Assembly: GCA_029557895.1 (NCBI GenBank)
Contig: JAKQHT010000020.1
Span: forward strand, 62,001 to 126,000
Length of the DNA stretch: 64,000 bases
Origin: Bacteroidota bacterium
GTDB taxonomy: Bacteria; Bacteroidota; Bacteroidia; Flavobacteriales; Flavobacteriaceae
Direction of reading: 5' to 3'
This document shows positions 33,918 to 43,100 of the stretch, piece by piece. How positions within the stretch are numbered: position 1 is the stretch's first letter; each line of letters opens with the position of its first letter. The notes under the pieces are model-generated. The model ran no database searches, was not told the DNA's origin, and saw nothing but the letters and a program-made list of their open reading frames with translations. Both the position numbers and the translations under genes were made by a program.

Positions 33918-34724
33918 TCATTGTTTCACAATCCACTTATATGCATCCGGAAACTGATCGCTCCAAAAAGCTTCATTGTGTTTGCCTCCATCTATAACTT
34001 TGTCAAAGATACGCTTTTCGTCAACACCTTTCACTTTTAAAAGTGTCACCATCCGTTCTTGGTCGGGAACCATACTTTCACCCTCATCAGAGCCAGTCAA
34101 AAAATAAAACCTTGATGTGCTCGGAATTTCGGATTGCTCCACTAGCCGGTAAATTTCGGGGTTGATCCACAATGCGGGCGAAAATATCCCCGCTGCACCA
34201 AAAACATCGGGATGTTTTATGATAGCATAGAGAGAAATCAACCCTCCCAGTGAAGATCCGAAAACAGCAGTGTTTTGTGCTCCTGCCTTGACGCGATAGT
34301 CCTTTTCTATGTATGGCTTGAGGGTTTTGATAATAAAATCGATATACTGATCGCCCTTGCCTCCACCATATTTTTCATGTTCATAGGGAGTAAGCTCATC
34401 GATGCGCTTTTCATTGCCGTGCTCGATACCCACAATGATGGTTTCGTCGTCAGACACACTGTCCAGATATTCGTCAATTTCCCATTCACCGACATAGGAT
34501 GTGGTATTGTCAAAAAGGTTCTGTGCATCGTGCATATATATGACGGAATACGTCTTTCCCGAATTTTCATAATTTTTGGGCAAATAGACCCAAATACCTT
34601 TTTTGGACTGCAATTGTGGCGCATCCAACTCAAATCTTATAACTTGTTCTGATGCAGTACTTTGTGCGTAAATTCCTAAAAAGGAAAATGTAAAAAAAAT
34701 CGACAAAATACATCTTAACTTCAT
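33918..34724 (-). CDS. Exported esterase-like alpha/beta hydrolase (IroE/esterase D family)
   Basis: A 268-residue protein with a signal peptide (ILSIFFTFSFLGIYAQ). Nucleophile elbow GSSLGG with Ser near 170, an early HDAQNLFDN motif, GEWEIDEYLD, and a late GGKHNEAFW His. These fit the putative esterase family of IroE and Fes-like siderophore esterases. It resembles the catalytic part of the protein at 55601-56989 and may be its paralogue. The substrate is unknown. Confidence 0.87.
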   Translation of the reverse strand: MKLRCILSIFFTFSFLGIYAQSTASEQVIRFELDAPQLQSKKGIWVYLPKNYENSGKTYSVIYMHDAQNLFDNTTSYVGEWEIDEYLDSVSDDETIIVGIEHGNEKRIDELTPYEHEKYGGGKGDQYIDFIIKTLKPYIEKDYRVKAGAQNTAVFGSSLGGLISLYAIIKHPDVFGAAGIFSPALWINPEIYRLVEQSEIPSTSRFYFLTGSDEGESMVPDQERMVTLLKVKGVDEKRIFDKVIDGGKHNEAFWSDQFPDAYKWIVKQ

Positions 34725-34865
34725 GATTTTTAGGTGTTAACAAATGATGAAAGTTGAAAAAATCCGACTAAATGCGGAAAATTTTTCGACAAGTTACGCT
34801 TTATCAACGACAATAACATTTTCAAAGGCATTAATTTTATCATCAATCATTTATACCTCACTACT

Positions 34866-35267
34866 ATGATCAATAGAGCTGAAAAATTGAGCCTTCTTTC
34901 GGAAATGATTGCCTTTGCGCAAACCGATTCCAATATAAAAAGCATTGAGTACAAATTTTTATTGGGCGTTGCCAAACAACTCGATATTTCTCAAGAAGAT
35001 TTTGACTACCTGTTCAAGCACCCGGTAACTTATGTGCACTTAAAATCGCACAGCGAACGCATTGTACAGTTTCATAGGCTGGTTTTGCTGATGAACCTTG
35101 GCAGTGTGGTCAGTAGAAAGGAATTGGTAAAACTCCACAATTTTGGGCTCCGGATGGGATTGAGCCACGAATCCATCAACCGAGTACTGGATCTGATGGA
35201 AAGTTTTCCCAACAAAATCGTACCTCCTGACTTTTTGATAGACATCTTTAAGGTGCAATACAATTAA
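34866..35267 (+). CDS. TerB-like helical protein
   Basis: A 133-residue all-helical soluble protein. MINRAEKLSLLSEMIAFAQT, then DSNIKSIEYKFLLGVAKQLD and a C-terminal helix DLMESFPNKIVPPDF resemble the TerB/DjlA N-terminal helical fold, without its usual metal-binding acidic pattern. The family call is tentative. Alone between an esterase and uvrB, converging with uvrB. Confidence 0.6.
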   Translation: MINRAEKLSLLSEMIAFAQTDSNIKSIEYKFLLGVAKQLDISQEDFDYLFKHPVTYVHLKSHSERIVQFHRLVLLMNLGSVVSRKELVKLHNFGLRMGLSHESINRVLDLMESFPNKIVPPDFLIDIFKVQYN

Positions 35268-35318
35268 AAAAACCGAACAACGATTTACAAAATCAATTGG
35301 TTTTAGAAGTTTTGACGG

Positions 35319-37322
35319 TCACATTTTCAGCTTTTCCAATTTTTCCTGGTATCCTTTGATTTCATCCCTTAATTGTGCAGCAGCAATAAAATCCAAGGCT
35401 TTTGCAGCTTGCTCCATGTCCTTTCGCTTTTCCCTTATCTTTTTCTCTATTTGCGATTTTGTCAGGTATTTGCTTTCGGGTTCAGCCGCTTTTTGTGCCT
35501 CAAGTTCATAATGATATGTGCTTACCGAATTTTTTGCCAAGGCATTTTCCAAACCCTTGTTCAACGGTTGCGGCGTAATGTTGTTTTCGGTATTGTAACG
35601 TATCTGTTTTTCCCTGCGGTAATTGGTCTCGTCAATGGTTTTTTGCATGCTGGAGGTGATGGTGTCAGCATACATAATGGCCTTCCCGTTGAGGTTCCTT
35701 GCAGCACGTCCTACCGTTTGGGTAAGCGATCTAGCAGAACGTAAAAAGCCTTCTTTGTCGGCATCAAGGATGGCTACCAATGACACTTCCGGCAGGTCAA
35801 GCCCTTCACGGAGCAAGTTTACCCCGACAAGAACGTCAAACAAGCCTTTGCGCAAATCCTGCATGATTTCCACACGCTCCAATGTATCGACGTCACTGTG
35901 TATGTATCGTACACGGATTTGGATTCGCGCCAAATATTTGGTCAGTTCTTCTGCCATGCGCTTGGTAAGAGTAGTGACCAAGGTGCGCTCATCCTTTTCA
36001 ACCCTTTGCTGTATTTCCTCGATCAAATCATCGATCTGGTTGAGGCTTGGCCGAACTTCAATGACCGGATCGAGCAAACCCGTAGGGCGAATGACCTGTT
36101 CCACATAAACGCCGTCGGACTTTTGCAGTTCATAATCGGCTGGCGTGGCACTGATATACAGCACTTGGTTCTGTAATGATTCAAACTCTTCAAACTTCAA
36201 AGGGCGGTTGTCCATGGCCGCTGGCAGGCGAAAACCGTACTCGACCAAATTTTCTTTACGGCTCCTATCACCACCGTACATGGCATGCACTTGCGAAACG
36301 GTTACGTGGCTTTCGTCTATGACCATCAGGTAATCTTCCGGAAAATAGTCGAGCAGACAGAAAGGGCGCGTACCCGGCAATCTTCCGTCAAGATAACGAG
36401 AATAGTTCTCTATGCCAGAGCAATAGCCCAACTCCCTTATCATTTCCAAATCAAACTCGGTACGTTCCTGAAGGCGTTTGGCCTCAAGGTGTTTGCCTAT
36501 TTCCTTAAAATATTCAACCTGTTTGACCAAATCATCCTGTATGGCGCGAATGGCACCCTGCAAGACTTCCGGCGAGGTCACAAACATATTGGCAGGATAA
36601 ATATTGAGCCTGTCATATTTTTCGACAACCACATTGGTCTGGGCATTAAAGGCTTCCATTTCCTCGATTTCATCCCCAAAAAAATGGATGCGAAAAGCGT
36701 GGTCGGCATAGCCGGGGAAGATATCAACGGTATCGCCCTTAATGCGAAAGTTGCCATTACCAAAATCTGCCTCGGTTCGGGAATAAAGGCTCTGTACCAA
36801 TTGGTGCAAAAGTTTGGTGCGAGAGATGGCCTGATTTTTTTCAAGGTGAATAACATTTTTTTGGAATTCTACCGGATTACCAATACCGTACAGGCACGAC
36901 ACCGATGCAACCACCAGGACATCGCGACGCCCGGAGAGAAGCGACGAGGTGGTGCTCAACCTCAATTTTTCGATTTCTTCATTGATGGACAGATCTTTTT
37001 CTATGTAAACACCCGTTACGGGTATGTAAGCTTCGGGCTGGTAATAATCGTAATAGGAAACGAAATATTCGACCGCATTATCGGGAAAAAACTGTTTAAA
37101 TTCTGAATAAAGCTGTGCGGCAAGGGTCTTGTTGTGCGCTAAAACGAGGGTCGGGCGCTGCACATTCTCAATGACATTTGCCACGGTAAAGGTCTTTCCC
37201 GAACCGGTAACGCCAAGGAGTGTTTGGTATTTTTCATTGGCAATGATGCCCTTGGTAAGCTTTTCGATGGCTTGGGGCTGATCGCCTGTAGGTTTGTATG
37301 TAGATTTTATCTTGAATTTCAT
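35319..37322 (-). CDS. uvrB: Excinuclease ABC subunit B
   Basis: A 667-residue nucleotide-excision-repair helicase-like protein that verifies damage after UvrA loading and positions UvrC. Walker A is LLGVTGSGKT with Lys43, the damage-probing beta-hairpin is in YYDYYQPEAYIP, the helicase motifs include LVTTLTKRMAEELTKYL and LLREGLDLPEVSLVAILDAD, and the C-terminal UVR domain is KRKDMEQAAKALDFIAAAQL. Full length. Confidence 0.98.
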   Translation of the reverse strand: MKFKIKSTYKPTGDQPQAIEKLTKGIIANEKYQTLLGVTGSGKTFTVANVIENVQRPTLVLAHNKTLAAQLYSEFKQFFPDNAVEYFVSYYDYYQPEAYIPVTGVYIEKDLSINEEIEKLRLSTTSSLLSGRRDVLVVASVSCLYGIGNPVEFQKNVIHLEKNQAISRTKLLHQLVQSLYSRTEADFGNGNFRIKGDTVDIFPGYADHAFRIHFFGDEIEEMEAFNAQTNVVVEKYDRLNIYPANMFVTSPEVLQGAIRAIQDDLVKQVEYFKEIGKHLEAKRLQERTEFDLEMIRELGYCSGIENYSRYLDGRLPGTRPFCLLDYFPEDYLMVIDESHVTVSQVHAMYGGDRSRKENLVEYGFRLPAAMDNRPLKFEEFESLQNQVLYISATPADYELQKSDGVYVEQVIRPTGLLDPVIEVRPSLNQIDDLIEEIQQRVEKDERTLVTTLTKRMAEELTKYLARIQIRVRYIHSDVDTLERVEIMQDLRKGLFDVLVGVNLLREGLDLPEVSLVAILDADKEGFLRSARSLTQTVGRAARNLNGKAIMYADTITSSMQKTIDETNYRREKQIRYNTENNITPQPLNKGLENALAKNSVSTYHYELEAQKAAEPESKYLTKSQIEKKIREKRKDMEQAAKALDFIAAAQLRDEIKGYQEKLEKLKM

Positions 37323-37329
37323 GGCAATG

Positions 37330-37337
37330 CAAAGTTA
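37330..37337 (-). promoter_or_regulatory. Candidate -7 element of uvrB promoter
   Basis: The minus strand reads TAACTTTG 8 bp before the uvrB ATG. The start site would fall only a few bases before the start codon, giving a nearly leaderless transcript. Confidence 0.35.
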
Positions 37338-37493
37338 AGGCTTTGGAGTTAAATTGATGTTGAAATTGAAATTGAAATTCAATTATCCACTAACTAAAAC
37401 CTGTTTACCAAATTCCCAAATTGCCTCTCCGGACCTATGGCTCTCGCTCCTGTCATATGGTTATTCCAACCAATTCGTTACCCTTTACACCAG

Positions 37494-39818
37494 CTACCTC
37501 ACCAAAGCAAAATGTCCTTTGAAAATCCTGCCGTCGGGCAGCGTAACAACAAACCAATAATCATCGCTTGGTAGCGGACGTCCTTTGAAAGTCCCGTCCC
37601 AGCCACCGCTCCAGTAATTTTGATGTGCCAGCAGTTTTCCATAACGGTTATAGATTTTAATATCAACTTCTGTATAAAACTGTTCGTTGACACCATAAAT
37701 TTGCCAAGTTTCGTTTTGGTTATCGCCATTGGGGGTGAAGAATTTTGGAAAACCTATAACGGCGATCTCTCGCTGCGAAATGCCACAACCGTTTTGATCA
37801 ATAACATAGACCGTGTGCAATCCCGGTGCAACATTATAAAAAACCGAACTTTCTTGATAAGGACCATTGGGGTTATCCAAGGCAAAAACATAGTCACCAT
37901 TGCCCGAGACGCTTACCGTAACCGTGTTATTGGATGTACCATCCTGTACGTTGACATGCTCAATGGTTGCTGCATTTGATGGCAGAACCGTGATATTTCG
38001 CTGGTTGGAACATCCATTAGGATCTGTAACTACAACGGTATAAATCCCGGTTTCGTTGACATCGTAAATTGATGCATCGGCACCCGTGGGATTTCCGTTG
38101 AAAAACCATTGATAATAATAGTTGTTAGGTGCGTCATTGATAACGCCACCATAAAGCCGAACGGTTTGTGGATAGCTGTCTTGGCAATAATATACGGTTT
38201 CATCGGCTTCGATTTGGGGAACATAAAGCACATTCAACTGTACTGTACTAACGGCAAAACATTGGTTGTTACTCAATACTTTGATATAAAGCTCTTGCGA
38301 ATCTACAGTGGTATTGACAAAAGGGGAGCCCAAACTGTTGTTACTGTTATAGGCATCTTCTTCATTTAAAAAATAAGCGACCGTCGCATCTGTTGGAATT
38401 TGATTAAGGAACGATGTAGTGATATTATCCAGGTTAAATTCCGTAAAACCATCTACTGGATCATCATCGCATACATTGTACGGTGGTACAACGAGCACAT
38501 TTGAGGATATGGACAGATACAGTTCTGCAATCCGAAAGCATTCTGCACCGTTTTCGATCCGTGCAAAAACGGTTTGGCCCGGAACGGTATTCCTGAAACG
38601 CCTCGGATCGGCAATGGGGTTTGTGTTTTGGACGGCACTGATTTGGTCTAAAAAGAAATTGGACACAAAATTGGAATTGCCGGTCAAAACAGATTCGGCG
38701 TCATAAAGGTCGTAAAAGGTAAGCCCGTCCTGGTCTTGGTCACATTGGGATAGTGTGGCGTTTACGGCGGTAATTTCAGAGTAATATTCTACGACCACTT
38801 CGCCATAGGCTATGCAGCCGTTGCCCAGAGACACCTCAACATTGTATGTGCCCGGATCTGTAACGGTATATGTTGAAGCCGTTTCGGAAGGAAGCTCCAC
38901 ACCATTCTTGAACCATTTATAATCAGTAGCATTGGCCTGTGAAGCGTCCAGAACGTGGGTTTCGCCAAAACAGACTGCGTTACGGGTGGACGTCAAAAGA
39001 TTGGGGCCCAAATCTGTTGAGAGCTGAAAACTTCCCGCTTCGAGGAACACGGCTGAATCGTATCGGTAATTCTGTTCATCGGCTATGACGAGCTTTACGT
39101 GATAGGTTTCGTTTGGGACGACGTTGGCCGTAGCCGTAAGGATTTTGGTCTGTCCGTTATAGTTGATGGGCGCCGATGGGCCGTTCCACCCTTCAAAATA
39201 AAAGGCATTGATGGGTTCACACGATCCGGGAATACCGGAATGTACCGTAGTTACCTTTACCGGGGTTTGCGTACCCGGTACCAAGGCAATATTAGTATAA
39301 TCGCCGGAGGAAGCAGGTTTTATCAAAAAGCCGAACAAATCAGAATATCGGCAAGTATTGGGATCGTTTTCCTGATATTCTTCAGAAGCAAATATATATC
39401 GGAAACTGATTTGCGAAGCGATGGCCATAAAGTCAAATTCCAAAATGGTGGCATTAATGGTATTTGGTTCATTGAGAATGTTCTCCAAATCTGCATCGCC
39501 TGTCCAGTTCGGTGCATTGTCATCGCTCAAAGTCGTGTTCGGACCTTGTGCATTACTTATTTTACCGGTGGCCAAAATGATACCGCTTTGGAATGGAAAA
39601 TTACTGCCATTTGCCTCAAAATAACCATAGCTGCGATCGTTACTGTTGAAATTGCCACCAACAACATTTGTAACCGTTACATTCTCGATGCAACTACTGT
39701 TTATAAGCACATCTTCCACAAGCTCTTGTGCTGAATATCCCTGTGCGTCCACACGGATATTTTGACCTATAGCAAGGCAAGGCAAAAGGAAAAAAATACA
39801 TATGGAAAAAAAACGCAT
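37494..39818 (-). CDS. Secreted choice-of-anchor L protein with T9SS type B domain
   Basis: A 774-residue protein with a signal peptide (FFSICIFFLLPCLAIG). An N-terminal choice-of-anchor L-type domain (about 25-270) has YIFASEEYQENDP and EGWNGPSAPINY. It is followed by an Ig-like domain (DASQANATDYKWFKNG), about two Asp-rich modules (QCDQDQDGLTFYDLYDA, VCDDDPVDGFTEFNLDN), further Ig-like sequence, and the C-terminal gliding-motility-associated domain FPKFFTPNGDNQNETWQIYG...NRYGKLL...GGWDGTFKGRPLPSDDYW. It is exported through T9SS and attached at the surface. First of four related genes. Confidence 0.93.
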   Translation of the reverse strand: MRFFSICIFFLLPCLAIGQNIRVDAQGYSAQELVEDVLINSSCIENVTVTNVVGGNFNSNDRSYGYFEANGSNFPFQSGIILATGKISNAQGPNTTLSDDNAPNWTGDADLENILNEPNTINATILEFDFMAIASQISFRYIFASEEYQENDPNTCRYSDLFGFLIKPASSGDYTNIALVPGTQTPVKVTTVHSGIPGSCEPINAFYFEGWNGPSAPINYNGQTKILTATANVVPNETYHVKLVIADEQNYRYDSAVFLEAGSFQLSTDLGPNLLTSTRNAVCFGETHVLDASQANATDYKWFKNGVELPSETASTYTVTDPGTYNVEVSLGNGCIAYGEVVVEYYSEITAVNATLSQCDQDQDGLTFYDLYDAESVLTGNSNFVSNFFLDQISAVQNTNPIADPRRFRNTVPGQTVFARIENGAECFRIAELYLSISSNVLVVPPYNVCDDDPVDGFTEFNLDNITTSFLNQIPTDATVAYFLNEEDAYNSNNSLGSPFVNTTVDSQELYIKVLSNNQCFAVSTVQLNVLYVPQIEADETVYYCQDSYPQTVRLYGGVINDAPNNYYYQWFFNGNPTGADASIYDVNETGIYTVVVTDPNGCSNQRNITVLPSNAATIEHVNVQDGTSNNTVTVSVSGNGDYVFALDNPNGPYQESSVFYNVAPGLHTVYVIDQNGCGISQREIAVIGFPKFFTPNGDNQNETWQIYGVNEQFYTEVDIKIYNRYGKLLAHQNYWSGGWDGTFKGRPLPSDDYWFVVTLPDGRIFKGHFALVR

Positions 39819-40147
39819 TTAAAATCTTTGAGTCAGCAAAGATACACAGAACTCGTCATGACTTTTTTTAAATTGGTTAAAAAAATGCCTTTTTGAATTT
39901 CTTTCAAACATTTTCCGATCCCCATCCCCACGATGCAACTAAAAAAAATGGCTTCTTCGTATCTCAAAACACGAAATTTCCACTTCAACCAAAAAAATTC
40001 AAGATAAGATTATAGCCTTCGTAAATGTTGTAGAGCGGACGGAACAGTGGTCCGACACAACCTCTGCAGAGCAATAAAAAAAATCCCGGGAAGCAATCCT
40101 ACATTCACAACCCGGGAAATTAATAAATAAAAAACAACTAAGCTTTT
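39819..40147. other. Intergenic region between T9SS genes
   Basis: 329 bp, AT-rich, without a gene. The right part holds the terminator of the 1608-residue gene. It may also contain the promoter for the 774-residue gene, but no clear box was seen. Confidence 0.5.
40072..40116 (-). terminator. Terminator of the 1608-residue T9SS gene
   Basis: On the minus strand CCCGGG (40116-40111), a 20-nt loop, CCCGGG (40090-40085), then a T-rich run. Confidence 0.65.
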
Positions 40148-43100
40148 TTAACGTCGTAGCGCAAAGTGCCCTTTTGCTTGAAAATTATAACCACCGCCCA
40201 CAACGTTGGCCACAAACCAGTAATCATTGGCAGGCATTTTCTGACCGTTGTAGGTACCATCCCAACCTCCGGAATTTGCTGTCAGATAGGCCAATTGCTT
40301 GCCATAACGGTCATAGATATAAATGGTCGTACCGGGTAGAGTTTCCACACCTATGATGTGCCAAGTATCAAACCTGCCATCATCATTTGGGGTCATGAAT
40401 TTCGGGAAATCTAACACCAGTACTTCTTTTGAGACTGAACCGCATCCGTTTTGGTCAATAACGGTAACGGTATGATAACCAATGCCCACATTTTGGAACA
40501 CATTGGACACTTGTGGCTCATGATCATCCAACTGGTAGAGATAATCACCTATTCCGCTGATGGTAATTGTGATGTTGTTCGGGTCAGAAAAATCAACAGT
40601 TTCCACAATTTCGATATTGGCCATTTCAGATTCATAAATGTTAAATTCCCTTGTGGTCGTACATCCAAATTCAGTAGTGACGGTTACGGAGTAAACTCCT
40701 ATTTGGTCAATTCCGATTTCTGGAGTTGTTTCGCCTGTGGACCACAAATAGGTATCGTTAGCATTGTTGGTATTGGCACTTACCACCAATGGCAAGTTAT
40801 CCAAACACAGGTATTGGTCCAAGTCGTCCACAACGGGTTTGGGATGTACTATGACATTAAACTGGCTATAGTTACTGCAACCTGTATTGTTATTTGTGAC
40901 CCTTGCATATATGGTCTCTGTATCAAATGCAAAATACATTTCTGGCAACGGGTTGGCACCACTTTGAGCATCTTGTAAAGTATTGTGGTATGTCACTGAA
41001 AAAACAGCTGGATTTTGTCCGCCAAGAATGGCAGCATCTTGAGCAGAAAGGTCAAACTCACGAAGCCCATCATAATCATCATCACAATCCTCAAGGTCAT
41101 TGGCCGTGTGGGCAATGGGCAATGGTCTTACCACCAGTTGGAAAGCGTATGTGGTAGAACAATGGGTTGTGGCGTTTTCGATCCTTGCATAAAGCGTTGT
41201 ATTGGTGGACGCATAATGGTAATCTGTGCCCAAAGGAGCCAAACCTTGCATAGCATCGGAGGCTGTGGCATGATAAGTAATGAGCATTTCAGACGGATTA
41301 TCCACAATCAAGCTGTTCACTACCAATAAGTCGAAATAACTATCACTATTGTCGCACACATCTATCGAACCAAATTCATTGATGGCGGGCGGAAGGTTGA
41401 CAATCAGTTCTAATGGAAGCGAAAGGTAACAATTGGAAACGGTATTGGTAAGCCTGACAAAAACCGTTTGTGGGCTGGAAGTATTGGTATATGCCGATGG
41501 GTTAGTGATGGCATTTGTTTGATTGTGCAAATCGTCTTCTGTTTCGTAATAAGTCACAACAATATTGTCCTGCCTGACGTCCAAGATTTCGATTTCTGAC
41601 AAGGTCAAGTCGAACGTGACGATGCCATCATAGTTATCGTCACATAAAGTCAGTGGTTGTGCCGGACTGGCTTGTGCTACCTGAATGACATTCAGTGTAA
41701 ACGAGGTAAAAGATGGACAAATAGTACCATTGTCTATCCGTACATAAATCTGTTGGGGGTTCACAAAGTTGGAAAACTGTAAAGGGACTGCATTGGTACC
41801 CGCTTCTGCATCTATTTGCGAAGTATGGAAAGTGACATCAACATTACCGCTGATACCGGCCGTAATCTCATCTATTTTAATGTTCAGATCAAAAATTTCA
41901 GTGGCATCGTTGGAAATATCATCGCACACAAACCAATCGACAGGTTCGTTAAATTCCGGATTTGTTCCCACTTCAATGACAAATGAGGAAACGCCATAAC
42001 AATCTTGGTCATTCAAATTTTCAACCCTAACAAAAATGGTTTGCGGATTGCTCGTATTCTGGTAGGCAGTGTCTTTGTTTATTTCGTTAACACGGTTGTT
42101 GGCATCATTTTCATTAAGAAAATACAGCACCTGTTTTCCGGTCTGTCCATTGAGGATTTCATCATCTTTTTCCGAAAAGATAAAATCTCCGAAACCATTG
42201 CTTTCAAACTCACAGAACCTAAAATTGCTGATGGGCACAAATGCAGGTTGCGTGTTAACATACAGATTATAATGCTGGCTGGTCCAACATCCTGTTGATG
42301 CATTGGCAACCTTGACATAAATCTCACGGGATCCGGTAAAGAAATTGGAAACATTCTGGAAAGGATTCGCGTTCTGTTCAAGGTCTTCAACACTTCCATA
42401 AAACGTAAAAACGAGATTGGAAGTGTTAGTGACCAATTCGGCATACACCTGGGTCAGGTCGTAAAAAACCATCCCGTCCTGATCGTCGTCGCAAAGGAAT
42501 ACATCGTTTGGTTGCATCGACACCGGAGCAGGCAGTACATTGATTTGCATTGGATTTACATCACCACAAGAAGTGTTTACAGATATAATTTTAGGGTAGA
42601 CCGTTACGGGATTGACCGTATTGGTATAAAATGCCGGTAGCGGGTTTGCATTGTTTCTGGCATCTTCTTGGGTCGCGAAATATTCTACTACATAACCTTC
42701 AATGCCACCAGTAAGTTGGGCATCAAAACTGTGCAGGTCTATCGAAGTAAAACCATCATCATCATCGTCACAATAGTTCACCGGTGGAATGGGCGGGAAT
42801 TCATCAACGACATTGAGCACCAGTTCAATTTGCGATACCTCCTGGCAAGTTGGACTGTTGAGAGTGATATAGAGCAACATCGGATACTCGGTAGGTGTAA
42901 GCGACACATTGGGGTCGAGTGCATTGGTCCCATTTTGCTGATCCTGTTCTGTAGTATAAAAAGTAATGGTCACGTCCTCAAGTCCATTGATGATTTCCAG
43001 GGCTATGATTTCTAAATCGAAAGTTACAAATCCGTCGTTATCTTCGTCACATTGTGAAAAGTTCCTAATGTCTGTACCTGTGAGCAGCAAGTTAGAGTGG

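Noticed and set aside
36285-37106. 273-codon plus-strand frame
   Set aside because: Fully antisense to uvrB; coding on the uvrB strand is certain.
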